Program-made: the position numbers and the translations under genes
The notes under the pieces: generated by a model
Databases searched by the model: none
What the model was told of the DNA's origin: nothing
What the model saw: only the letters and a program-made list of their open reading frames with translations
Part shown: positions 23,774 through 31,965 of the stretch, piece after piece
Numbering within the stretch: the stretch's first letter is position 1
How the letters are laid out: every line of letters begins with the position of its first letter
Origin: Moritella sp. F3
GTDB lineage: Bacteria; Pseudomonadota; Gammaproteobacteria; Enterobacterales; Moritellaceae
Assembly: GCF_015082335.1 (NCBI RefSeq)
Contig: NZ_BLRL01000001.1
Coordinates: 310,001 to 374,000, forward strand
Length of the DNA: 64,000 nt
Direction of reading: 5' to 3'

Positions 23774-24553
23774 TTATATTAAACCCGTCTTATCGACGAT
23801 CATATTGAGCACGTTAACCATAACGAGCTCAATATATTCACTCGACGAGGCAGAGCTAAACCAGATAAAGTGAGACCAATCACCGAGCATATCTAGCGTG
23901 TGCTGAATCTCTGGTGTCGTGTTCCACAAGATCCCTACCGCAATCATCATCGCCAGCATCAACAACTTACTGTCCAAATCCACTAACTTCAGTGCTGTGC
24001 CAAATGACCGTTTTATTCTGATATTACGCAAGTCGACACTGTATATTTCATCCAACAACAAATGAATCAAGCCACCTAGAAATACAAAGCCGCCTGACAG
24101 CCAAGCAAGACTATCCGCCTTATTTGAATCGATACCATCAACGTTGGCGATGAGCTGTGTCGTCATTAGTCCACACAAGACGAGAAACAATAACGAATGG
24201 CAGCTGCCTCGATGAATTGTCAAACGTTCAAACAGAGTCCTTAACCCATACTTCATCACCACATAAGTCAAGACCGGAATGCCTATAACCTTTAGAAAGC
24301 TCAAGTCCCCGATGTCCTCATCAATGATGTAGCGCATGATGATCAGAATGATCGCAAAAGAAAACAGATTAAAAATGGTATCCAGTGAGGTCGAATTATC
24401 AGAATCAATATCCGGCAGCAAACCACCCATTGTGCCTAAGAACCAAAGCCATACAGCGGTATTAAGGTCAACATGCCCAGCCGCAACTAAACTAGCAGAA
24501 GATAACCCTGTTAATAGCGCTGCTACATTCAAGTGTGTATTAAAGTTTGCCAT
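23774..24553 (-). CDS. YdjM-like (DUF457) inner-membrane metal-dependent hydrolase
   Basis: A 259-residue protein with four to five membrane segments. The family signature is clear: NFNTHLNVAALLTGL at the start (His metal ligand), GTMGGLLPDIDSD (Asp ligands), LTIHRGSCHSLLFL (HRG..H), and GGLIHLLLDEIYSVDL (H...D). DUF457 proteins include E. coli YdjM, an SOS-induced protein, but I see no LexA box here. The substrate is unknown. The gene is divergent from a small gene at 24632. Confidence 0.8.
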   Translation of the reverse strand: MANFNTHLNVAALLTGLSSASLVAAGHVDLNTAVWLWFLGTMGGLLPDIDSDNSTSLDTIFNLFSFAIILIIMRYIIDEDIGDLSFLKVIGIPVLTYVVMKYGLRTLFERLTIHRGSCHSLLFLVLCGLMTTQLIANVDGIDSNKADSLAWLSGGFVFLGGLIHLLLDEIYSVDLRNIRIKRSFGTALKLVDLDSKLLMLAMMIAVGILWNTTPEIQHTLDMLGDWSHFIWFSSASSSEYIELVMVNVLNMIVDKTGLI

Positions 24554-24631
24554 TACGGCCTTTCATTATAGAGTTTAATGCTGCTATTATATGATAGATA
24601 AGAATCAATTAATCACTGAAATGGAATTATT

Positions 24632-24811
24632 ATGTTTAAAATTATAGCAATCGCGTTAATCGGTTTTGGGATTTACCTTGGCATTAACTATACCGACGAA
24701 ATTAATAGCATTGTTGAGAGTGATGGCTTTGAGCAAGTACAAGAAAAGCTTGGCGATCTTTTTGAAAATAAAGACGCGATCATAGAGAAGTTTGAAGAAA
24801 TTAAAGGCTAA
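24632..24811 (+). CDS. Small single-helix membrane protein
   Basis: A 59-residue frame. Residues 2-20 form one membrane segment (FKIIAIALIGFGIYLGI). The remaining 38 residues are acidic and helical (ESDGFEQVQEKLGDLFENK) and would lie outside the membrane. A GGAAT stretch lies upstream as a weak ribosome site. I recognise no family. Its coding nature is supported by a sensible amphipathic tail and by an otherwise gene-free gap between two minus-strand genes. Confidence 0.55.
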   Translation: MFKIIAIALIGFGIYLGINYTDEINSIVESDGFEQVQEKLGDLFENKDAIIEKFEEIKG

Positions 24812-24954
24812 ATACGTATTTAGTAATCGAAAATGGGCCAGTTACTTTAACATGACCCAGTTACTTTAGCAGAGCTCGGTATACTCGACTTATTTTCGCT
24901 AACAAGCCTATCGCTCGTTAGCTATTAGTCAGCTTATCGACCGTTATTTCAGTG

Positions 24955-25764
24955 CTATTTGTTTAACACAAACTCTTCAATAACAAGAGCTACGCCATCA
25001 TCATTATGATGGGCAGTAATATGGTTTGCGATAGCTTTAATGTCATCACTGGCATTGTCCATTGCGACACCCAAACCAGCATATTCTAGCATTTGCTTAT
25101 CGTTACCGGCATCACCCATACAAATCACTTCGTCTGCGTTAATACCAAACTGATCGGCAATTGCTTTCACACCGATACCTTTGTGGCTATCGTTATGTAA
25201 AAATTCTAAGAAAAACGGCGCACTTTGTAAGATATTATATTGCTGATAGATATCTGTTGGTAATTGCGCAATCGCAGCAGATAATTTTTCCGGTTCATCG
25301 ATCATCATCACTTTTAAGATCTGTTCATCATCACTTAAGGTACTAAAATCCACTTCAGTGATAGCCAGACCATTAATTTTCGCTTCATGATCGGTATAGT
25401 AATTATGTTTCGGTGTGATAAGTCCAGCTTTTAATGAAAATGCATGAACATGAACATCCAGTTTTCCAGCTAATTCAGCTAATCTTTTAGCATCAACGCC
25501 CATCACTGTCTGGCTGCGTAATAATTGCTTATCTGCGACTTGGTATACTAAACTGCCATTGTAACAAGCAACGTAATCCTCTTCACCAGTCAAGCCTAAC
25601 TCTTCCAGAGCCCAGTTCATGCCCTCTAACGGACGACCTGAAGCAAGTACAACACGTGTACCTTTTGCGATAGCAGCAAGGATAGCTTGCTTGTTTCGTG
25701 GAGAAATAGCACCTTCAGAATTAAGTAAAGTACCATCCATATCTAACGCGATTAATTTATACAT
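24955..25764 (-). CDS. yidA: Cof-type HAD sugar phosphatase (YidA-like)
   Basis: A 269-residue HAD hydrolase of the IIB (Cof) class. Motif I is DMDGTLLNSEG with the nucleophile Asp8; VLASGRPLEG is motif II; K in SHKGIGVKAIA is motif III; and ICMGDAGNDKQML is motif IV with the acidic pair. E. coli YidA has the same length and motifs and removes phosphate from sugar phosphates and related compounds. It is cytosolic and stands alone; a terminator for the upstream gene lies in the gap at 25885. Confidence 0.85.
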   Translation of the reverse strand: MYKLIALDMDGTLLNSEGAISPRNKQAILAAIAKGTRVVLASGRPLEGMNWALEELGLTGEEDYVACYNGSLVYQVADKQLLRSQTVMGVDAKRLAELAGKLDVHVHAFSLKAGLITPKHNYYTDHEAKINGLAITEVDFSTLSDDEQILKVMMIDEPEKLSAAIAQLPTDIYQQYNILQSAPFFLEFLHNDSHKGIGVKAIADQFGINADEVICMGDAGNDKQMLEYAGLGVAMDNASDDIKAIANHITAHHNDDGVALVIEEFVLNK

Positions 25765-25884
25765 ACAACCTCAGGAAATTACGAGCAATAATATTGTGGT
25801 TATATTACAACAATGAGGTAGAACGTTCAGCAGTAAATACAAAATACACCAGATACATCACACTTTATTGTAATTAACACACAT

Positions 25885-25921
25885 AAAAAAACGGTGATAT
25901 CGAGTCACCTCAATACCACCG
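25885..25921 (-). terminator. Terminator of the deformylase/cold-shock-domain operon
   Basis: On the minus strand CGGTG, a bulge and TAT pair with ATA, a bulge and CACCG, followed by a run of seven T. It lies ~90 bases after the stop at 26009. Confidence 0.6.
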
Positions 25922-26008
25922 CTTGATATTTAAATCATGTCATTGACACATCAAATTCACTACCCTTTGTATAATAATAGCGTCACACAAACAGGTGATA
26001 TGATGGTA

Positions 26009-26680
26009 TTACAGAGATAATGTAGATAATGCGAACAGCGCACCGACAATCACTACACCAGCGACGATTAGTCGTGGATTAGATTTACGTAATTGTTTTG
26101 CTTTCGCTTTAATTTCAGTATTATTTACACGCTGAAACTGACCTGCTACGGCTGTAACCTTGGCTTCAATGATTGCGACAGATTCTGCACATTCCGTATC
26201 GATATTACACGGAACATCTTCTGTAACTAATGCAAAGTCACCACTAAATGAATGCATTGTGAAATCTTCGCCACCTTCAGAAAAGGTAACTTTTTCCACA
26301 TTTGTATTTAAAATAGCATTACAACCTATGTCTGCCGCCAACTGTTTAATGTGGCTACGACCTTCGTTTTGATCTTTAAAGAAACGTGTGCTTAGTGTAT
26401 GTCTTGCAACAACATGCCCGTATCTTGGTTGGTTGCTTTTCGCTGTAAAAAAAGCAACTAACTGTTTTTTAAAGTTAACATCCGGTACGTGTACTTGTTT
26501 TGCAGCAAGGCCTTTTGGTGTTTCTGTTGGTTCGAACTCAACAACCACATCCTTCACCAATTTAGATTCATTGGCTTTATCGAGCAAGCTCGACACATGT
26601 AAGAAATAACTCTCGCCATCATCGCCACAAATAAAACCAAACTTCTTTGCAGAAATGTACGATATAATTTTTCCTTTCAC
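26009..26680 (-). CDS. Cold-shock-domain protein with a C-terminal membrane helix
   Basis: A 223-residue protein. Residues 1-68 are a cold-shock domain ([20 protein letters not shown], then [12 protein letters not shown]-like aromatic residues kept). Residues ~85-155 look like a small alpha/beta domain ([29 protein letters not shown]), recalling YbjQ-type domains that sense or clear damaged factors. A helix follows, then a membrane segment at ~203-221 ([19 protein letters not shown]). Nucleic-acid binding at the membrane surface is inferred. It starts 34 bases after the deformylase gene and is probably in its operon. Confidence 0.6.
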   Translation of the reverse strand: MKGKIISYISAKKFGFICGDDGESYFLHVSSLLDKANESKLVKDVVVEFEPTETPKGLAAKQVHVPDVNFKKQLVAFFTAKSNQPRYGHVVARHTLSTRFFKDQNEGRSHIKQLAADIGCNAILNTNVEKVTFSEGGEDFTMHSFSGDFALVTEDVPCNIDTECAESVAIIEAKVTAVAGQFQRVNNTEIKAKAKQLRKSNPRLIVAGVVIVGALFALSTLSL

Positions 26681-26714
26681 TTAACTTAGCTCCTTCAGTC
26701 TTTCTCAGACCTTA

Positions 26715-27218
26715 TTAGTCCATTTCTTTGATTGTTTTTTTAACTTTTTTTAATGCCATTTTCTTTTTCAACGGCGATAGATAATCAATAAAAAGCGTAC
26801 CTTTAAGATGATCAATCTCGTGTTGCATTGCAATCGCTAAGAAGCCATCGTCATTAATCTCAACTGCGTTGCCTTCACGATCCAATGCTGTTACTTTCAC
26901 TTTTGTATAACGTGCAACATCAGCATAGTAGCCAGGAATAGATAAACACCCTTCTTGACCCGATTCGATGTTCTCACCTTCAACAACAACTGGGTTGATT
27001 AATACCATAGGTTCATCACGACCCTCTGAAATATCAATAACAACAACGGCTTCTTTACGACCAACTTGCGTTGAAGCAAGACCAATACCGTCGTCTGTTT
27101 TGTACATAGTATCAAGCATGTCATTGATCAATGTTTGAACTGTACTTACATCCGTTACTTGTTCAGCTGGTATCTCTAATTTTTTGTTTGGTGCCGTAAG
27201 AATTGTTAATACTGCCAT
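26715..27218 (-). CDS. def: Peptide deformylase (second type)
   Basis: A 167-residue metalloenzyme that removes the formyl group from new proteins. The three motifs are present: GIGLASTQVG (motif 1), EGCLSIPG (motif 2, Cys ligand) and QHEIDHLKG (motif 3, HExxH). Motif 1 normally reads GxGLAAxQ; here the second Ala is Ser. The main bacterial def gene is followed by fmt; here the next gene is a cold-shock-domain protein, so this is probably an accessory paralogue. The C-terminus ends in a Lys-rich helix (KKKMALKKVKK). Confidence 0.9.
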   Translation of the reverse strand: MAVLTILTAPNKKLEIPAEQVTDVSTVQTLINDMLDTMYKTDDGIGLASTQVGRKEAVVVIDISEGRDEPMVLINPVVVEGENIESGQEGCLSIPGYYADVARYTKVKVTALDREGNAVEINDDGFLAIAMQHEIDHLKGTLFIDYLSPLKKKMALKKVKKTIKEMD

Positions 27219-27526
27219 AAGTCTCTGAATCCCAGTTTTTGTTAATTTTTACAAACGTGTGCAATTTAAGCGCCGCATTATAGCCCATAATTGGCCTAGG
27301 TTTCTAGTTGATATAGCGCCTTAACGTAGAGATATTTGAAACTTATGTGTATTTCTTTCACATAGACGGAAAATCTGTGCGTTAATAGCATGTTTTTTGA
27401 CAATAAACATTTTCTGACAGGACTTTTTAACTAAACTTAATAGTATTACCTCAATATCGTATTAGTGGCAAACAGGTCGTATCTAGCAGTATAAAGGTGC
27501 AGATACGATAACTGTAAATAGGCAAA

Positions 27527-28003
27527 ATGATGAAAACATATTATCTACTCTTACCTTTGTTGTTCATAAATACCATCAATATTGGCTGTTCAAGCAATCC
27601 TTATGGCGATAGTTACGATGTGGCAGACACCCGAAAAGTACAGACGGTGAATTATGGTGTGGTGCTCAGTGCTAAGCCTGTCAATATAGAGGGTGATAAA
27701 GGCAGCAGCGCTGTGGGTACAATTGCAGGGGGTGCTGTAGGCGGTATATTAGGGTCTAAAGTCGGAGGCGGTTCAGGATCTGATATTGCCGCTATCGGCG
27801 GAGCTATCCTAGGTGGCGTAGCTGGTAATAAAGCAGCGCAAAATATAACTAAACGTCACGGTGTTAATTTAACGATTAAACTCGATTCGGGGAAGATTAT
27901 TTCTGTCGTTCAAGAAGTTGATCCGAACATGATCTTTAGAGTCGATCAACAGGTGCAAATCAACCAGCAAGGCAGCACCGCACGCGTTGTGCCACTTTAT
28001 TAA
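27527..28003 (+). CDS. SlyB-like glycine-zipper outer-membrane lipoprotein
   Basis: A 158-residue lipoprotein. The signal peptide ends in a lipobox with Cys after INIG (residue ~21). Residues ~60-105 are a glycine-zipper (VGTIAGGAVGGILGSKVGGG, then AAIGGAILGGVAGNKAAQ), which makes two short membrane helices. The C-terminal ~50 residues are a small beta domain (VNLTIKLDSGKIISVVQE). This is the SlyB/Pcp layout; SlyB supports the outer membrane under stress. The 308-base gap before it holds no other gene; GGCAAA before the ATG is a weak ribosome site. Confidence 0.75.
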   Translation: MMKTYYLLLPLLFINTINIGCSSNPYGDSYDVADTRKVQTVNYGVVLSAKPVNIEGDKGSSAVGTIAGGAVGGILGSKVGGGSGSDIAAIGGAILGGVAGNKAAQNITKRHGVNLTIKLDSGKIISVVQEVDPNMIFRVDQQVQINQQGSTARVVPLY

Positions 28004-28063
28004 GAGCTTAATACAAATCTATAATACAACCTGTAATACAACCTGTAATACAAGCCGATAATA

Positions 28064-28099
28064 AAAAGGATTAATCCCATAGTGGCAATTAATCCTTTT
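28064..28099 (+). terminator. Terminator of the SlyB-like gene
   Basis: AAAAGGATTAAT and ATTAATCCTTTT form a perfect 12-base stem with a 12-base loop that itself has CCA/TGG. Just before it, at ~28023-28052, the 12-base unit AATACAACCTGT is repeated in tandem. Confidence 0.75.
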
Positions 28100-28134
28100 A
28101 ACTAATAGCTAGTCGGCTGCGAGTAATAGCGAGC

Positions 28135-28338
28135 TTAAATAGCGGTTACATTAGTAGCGCATGGCCCTTTCTGACCGCTACCTACTTCAAATTCAACTTT
28201 TTGGCCATCTTCTAATGTGGCATAACCTGATGTTTGAATTTCAGAATGGTGTACAAACAAATCATTACCGCCTTCATCAGGGGTGATAAAGCCAAAACCT
28301 TTGTCTGCATTAAACCACTTAACTGTACCTCGACTCAT
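28135..28338 (-). CDS. CspA-family cold shock protein
   Basis: A 67-residue single cold-shock domain. [20 protein letters not shown] carries RNP1 and [10 protein letters not shown] carries RNP2, both intact. It melts RNA structures during growth at low temperature. The start at 28338 gives the usual MSRGTVKWF opening; an upstream GTG is in frame, but the GGG before the ATG fits as a ribosome site for 28338. The ~200-base leader to 28540 is long enough for the structured 5' UTR of CspA-type genes, though I could not recognise a cold box. Confidence 0.92.
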   Translation of the reverse strand: MSRGTVKWFNADKGFGFITPDEGGNDLFVHHSEIQTSGYATLEDGQKVEFEVGSGQKGPCATNVTAI

Positions 28339-28548
28339 AGTATATTTTCCCTTCACTTCTTTTGTATTCGAATTAAGCTTAGTTGAGCGCGGTATTTTGT
28401 CCAGTTTAGTAATTTAAAGTAGCGTAAAGCTCAGTATAGAAATAACCACTTAGTGGTACTATAATAAACATGTATCTAAGACTATTTTCTTTAAATACAG
28501 GTAAGCGAATATATTCTTAGTTGTTTTTAACATGATGAGGGAATGATC

Positions 28549-28851
28549 GTGGATAAATCACTACACACAAGGGTTCTGAATTTTAAGCATTTATGCGAAA
28601 AAGATTTAATAAACGATATTAAAGAAGCAGCAACTTGTGAAGTACACAGCGTCTGTCGCTTTGTTTGCCATCGCTGTCCGAGTGTGCCGAAGTATATGGA
28701 CGTTGAAAAAATAAAATTAAAAGATTTGAGTTCATATACATTGCAGCTAAAAAAAGCAAAAAGTGGCGAGTTATTAATTTTAGTCACTGTACCTGGCATT
28801 GATCATTGGTTAATGATCAATGACCTGCCATTGGCAATACCAAAAACATAA
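28549..28851 (+). CDS. Cysteine-bearing small protein of unknown function
   Basis: A ~100-residue frame. Start: GTG at 28549, because GAGG lies eight bases before it; the ATG at 28543 abuts that site and is less likely. The sequence has four or five Cys in the first half (HLCEKD, ATCEVH, SVCRFVCHRC), the last three close enough to bind a metal, then a beta-rich second half (SYTLQLKKAKSGELLILVT). I do not recognise a family. A minus-strand frame overlaps most of it (28527-28799) but lacks a ribosome site, so the plus strand is preferred. Confidence 0.5.
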   Translation: MDKSLHTRVLNFKHLCEKDLINDIKEAATCEVHSVCRFVCHRCPSVPKYMDVEKIKLKDLSSYTLQLKKAKSGELLILVTVPGIDHWLMINDLPLAIPKT

Positions 28852-29021
28852 AACGAGTAAGCTGGCCCACGATTACGCCTCAATACGCGATGGCAAGGAA
28901 TACACCAATACGATTTTCTACATGCTGATACGACAGCCCGCACGGCTTTGGCGTGCACCTTATTCATGTTCAGTTCATTTTACCTTGGTAAACTCGTGCC
29001 ATAATAATTGAGAGATATTTT

Positions 29022-29417
29022 ATGAAAACTAGCTTTAAACTAGCCCTGTGTGTACTACTCGGTATATCCACAAATGCGTTAGCTTCTGATTGCAGTGCGC
29101 TAAAAGCATGTGATAAAAAGATTTGTGAGATTAATAACCAACTGTCGATGGCTAAATCTGATAACAATCAATATAGGATTGATGGCTTAAATAAAGCGTT
29201 AAAATATACTACTGAATATTGCACAACCGATGGCTTACGTGATGATATACAAGATAAAATAGATGATGCGATGGAAGATATTGAGGACCATCAATCAGAC
29301 CTCAGTGAAGCGCTATCCAATAATCGAATGGATAAAGTTGAAAAATATAAACGTAAGATTGAAAAAGAAAATGACAAAATATCGATGCTTAAGCTTGAGT
29401 TAGCTGATTTAGAATAA
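29022..29417 (+). CDS. DUF1090 (YqjC-like) periplasmic protein
   Basis: A 131-residue protein with a signal peptide (FKLALCVLLGISTNALA). The mature part is the DUF1090 pattern: a C-x6-C-x4-C cluster (DCSALKACDKKICEI), a helix with NNQYRIDGLNKAL, a fourth Cys at TEYC, then a long charged coiled coil (DDIQDKIDDAMEDIEDHQ). E. coli YqjC is of this family; its function is unknown. A second, broken copy of the 3' half of this gene lies at 31734-31872, beyond two minus-strand genes. Confidence 0.75.
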   Translation: MKTSFKLALCVLLGISTNALASDCSALKACDKKICEINNQLSMAKSDNNQYRIDGLNKALKYTTEYCTTDGLRDDIQDKIDDAMEDIEDHQSDLSEALSNNRMDKVEKYKRKIEKENDKISMLKLELADLE

Positions 29418-29483
29418 AAAAGTTAAAGGCAATGATGAATTAACAGTACCCAAAATGCTTGAGCAGTGAGTATATTAATTTGC

Positions 29484-30443
29484 TCACTCCATTGCATTTG
29501 GCGTTAGCAGTTCTCTTAACTGGTTTAGCATCAAGCTTTTAAACCATTTGTGGGTACTATTATTCCTATTTCTTTCATGCTGAATTAAAAATAGATCGAT
29601 ATGATATTCAGCTTCATTTTCAAATGAATATATAGGAAGTAACTGCGACGAAGATTGAAAATAATCAACATGAAGGTTAGAGCCAAACAGCAAGGCATCT
29701 GAAGAACCCGCTACGTCGAGTAATATCTGTGTTTGGCTACTTCTCAATACTGGCTTTTTAAACTTTTGAGACAGCTCAAGTAATTTGTGAATTGGAGAAG
29801 TAAAAGCATTACTCTGGCTCTCTTCTACATTCATGCTTATAAATGGATACGACAACAGCGATTCAATCGTTATTACCTCACCATCAAAAAGCGGGTGCTC
29901 TTTACGTGCATAAACGATCGGATAAATATGCCCAAGATGTTCAGAGAAATATTTGGGGTGACTCTCTTGCGCATAATGCATCGCAAAATCCAGTTCACCA
30001 GCATCAAGCAATGGGAATGGGTTAGACTTTACATTTGCTTCTGTTACCGAGACGGTCGGCGCAACCTTCATGACCTCACCGATTAAACATGGCATTAAAA
30101 AAGATGAGATATAAGTAGGCACTGACAAATTGAACGCAGCCTCACTTTCAAAAGGGTCAAACTCTTTTGGTATTAATAAACGGTGGAGATCACTTAAAAG
30201 TGGCGTAATAAGCAGTTCTAATTCAGATGCTTTGGGGGTCGGAGAAATACCGTTAGATGTTCTTATAAATAGTTCATCATTAAACATGTCGCGAAGCTTA
30301 GCCAGTGTGCGGCTCATAGCCGATTGGGATACACACATTTGCTCAGCTGCGCGTGAAACATTACGCTCCTTTAATAACACATTAAGGGACACGATTAAAT
30401 TAAGATCGATTCTCGATAATTCAAACTCGATACTGTTTTTCAT
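29484..30443 (-). CDS. LysR-family transcriptional regulator
   Basis: A 319-residue regulator. The N-terminal winged helix reads DLNLIVSLNVLLKERNVSRAAEQ, then VSQSAMSRTLAKLRDMF, the LysR signature. The rest is the two-lobed inducer-binding domain. It most resembles the NodD/LeuO-like group (DELFIRTSNGISPTPKA). The DUF1254 gene lies upstream in the same direction with 118 bases between, so the two may be co-transcribed or the regulator may act on it. The inducer is unknown. Confidence 0.87.
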   Translation of the reverse strand: MKNSIEFELSRIDLNLIVSLNVLLKERNVSRAAEQMCVSQSAMSRTLAKLRDMFNDELFIRTSNGISPTPKASELELLITPLLSDLHRLLIPKEFDPFESEAAFNLSVPTYISSFLMPCLIGEVMKVAPTVSVTEANVKSNPFPLLDAGELDFAMHYAQESHPKYFSEHLGHIYPIVYARKEHPLFDGEVITIESLLSYPFISMNVEESQSNAFTSPIHKLLELSQKFKKPVLRSSQTQILLDVAGSSDALLFGSNLHVDYFQSSSQLLPIYSFENEAEYHIDLFLIQHERNRNNSTHKWFKSLMLNQLRELLTPNAME

Positions 30444-30561
30444 TTCATATTTGTCATTGTAAGGACACCCACTTGTACTGCATGAACTACGTTGAAAATC
30501 ATTGCCATATTAATATTTATCTCACACTAATATGGCATATGCCCGACCTACTAAATTAGCA

Positions 30562-31593
30562 CTATTTTGTCACAGTAGGAAGTACTCGGATCTCGCCAGA
30601 ACGTACTTTATTACTTGGCATGTAATGACGAACACCAAGGTTGAAAACGCCGGATTCATTGGTAGTCTCGATATTATTTATCGATTTTTCACCACAACCA
30701 AATGAAACAGTGTAACTGCCATCTGCATTTTGTGTGGCGTTGTGTGAATTCACATTGGCGATGTCATTAAACATAAAGCCTGCTTTATCATAAACAGTGA
30801 TAGACCAAAATGCTTTATTCTTTGGATCATCAAAGTTAGCCGTGTAACAAGTGTCCGCAGGGTAATTTCCTGATACTTCATATACGTTGTCTTTTGTCTG
30901 CGCACCACCCCAGCCTATTGCAGCGCCAACTTGATATTTTTCTTCTGTAAATTCAGCACTGCTACTATCTGTTGGGTCGGTAAACATACCGTATAACGCA
31001 GTAGCACCATCCCGTGTATTAATTGCAGGCATTTTTGCTTTTAACGCATTCTCAACAGTTTCAATTGCATCGAAATCAAACGTATCGGCAGTAAAAGGTA
31101 CAGATGAACCCGCGTCTATTTTCATCCCATTTTGAATAGATGTAACTTGTGCTTTATTTAAACGTGAATCTAGGCGGACCACCAAATATACATAGTCACC
31201 TTTATGCGTTGTGATTTCGAACGTACCGGCCCCATATGTCATCGCTTGTATTCTGTGATCTTCTGTTACTGGTTGCACCGAAACATACATACCTTCCGGT
31301 ACTTCAGGGATAGTGTATGTCGCACCTTTAGATACATTAACAACTGCCATTGAATAATAAGTATCGCGGTTCATTCGAACGACGGGTTGATTGTCAGTTG
31401 GCGTCAGCATATTTTTGTGTTGAAACTGGTTAATGCCACCAGCATTGTTTTGCGCTATCACCATTTGGCGATGGGTTTCGGCTGTTGGATAGTTTGCAGC
31501 TGTTATAGGTATTAGCGTTTGCTGATTAGCATTTACCATTACTGGTGAAGCAATTAAAATACTTAGTGCAATTTTAGTTAGTATTGATTTCAT
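30562..31593 (-). CDS. DUF1254/DUF1214 exported protein
   Basis: A 343-residue protein with a signal peptide (MKSILTKIALSILIASPVMVNA). It has an N-terminal DUF1254 part (VVRMNRDTYYSMAVVNVSKG, the core motif with Asn-Arg-Asp-Thr) and a C-terminal DUF1214 part (FWSITVYDKAGFMFNDIAN and SHNATQNADGSYTVSFG). The family consists of bacterial exported proteins of unknown activity. The start at 31593 has GAGAG before it; the ATG four codons upstream has no ribosome site. Neighbour: a LysR gene downstream. Confidence 0.85.
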   Translation of the reverse strand: MKSILTKIALSILIASPVMVNANQQTLIPITAANYPTAETHRQMVIAQNNAGGINQFQHKNMLTPTDNQPVVRMNRDTYYSMAVVNVSKGATYTIPEVPEGMYVSVQPVTEDHRIQAMTYGAGTFEITTHKGDYVYLVVRLDSRLNKAQVTSIQNGMKIDAGSSVPFTADTFDFDAIETVENALKAKMPAINTRDGATALYGMFTDPTDSSSAEFTEEKYQVGAAIGWGGAQTKDNVYEVSGNYPADTCYTANFDDPKNKAFWSITVYDKAGFMFNDIANVNSHNATQNADGSYTVSFGCGEKSINNIETTNESGVFNLGVRHYMPSNKVRSGEIRVLPTVTK

Positions 31594-31733
31594 ATTAGCT
31601 CTCATATAATTAATGGTTAAACCTGAACTGGTATGCCAACCACTTTATTCGAAACTACATTATCCATCCAATGACTTATATTTATATCATGATATGCGTA
31701 AGGCGGGTAACACTATGTTAAACATAGCTCGTT

Positions 31734-31872
31734 CGAGGTGATATACAAGATAAAATAGATGATTTTATGAAAGATATTGAGGACTATAAATCAGATCTCA
31801 GTGAAGCGGGATCCGATAATAAAATGACAAGATATCGATGCTTAAGCTTGAGTTAACTGATGTAGAATAAAA
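31734..31872 (+). pseudogene. Broken partial copy of the DUF1090 gene
   Basis: From ATATACAAGATAAAATAGAT to the final TAGAATAAAA the sequence matches the 3' half of the intact DUF1090 gene (29234-29420) at most positions. About 45 bases are deleted in the middle, so TCCGATAATAAAATGACA joins parts that are separate in the intact gene, and several point changes are present. It has no start or signal peptide. It lies 2.4 kb from the intact copy, on the same strand, with the DUF1254-LysR pair between, so it is the remnant of a duplication. Confidence 0.8.
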
Positions 31873-31914
31873 CATCATTTACTTTACAGGCTCAACGGCC
31901 TGGCTGGTGTTGTT

Positions 31915-31948
31915 AGCCCCTAACTAGATAGTGAATCTACAAGGGGCT
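31915..31948 (-). terminator. Weak terminator after the chemoreceptor gene
   Basis: AGCCCCT (31915-31921) and AGGGGCT (31942-31948) form a seven-base stem around a 20-base loop, 18 bases after the stop of the minus-strand chemoreceptor gene. There is no good T-run. Confidence 0.45.
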
Positions 31949-31965
31949 TACATTTCAAATAAAGA

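Noticed and set aside
28527..28799. Minus-strand gene opposite the Cys-bearing small protein
   Set aside because: The plus strand has GAGG at the right distance from a start; the minus frame has none. Both remain unproven.
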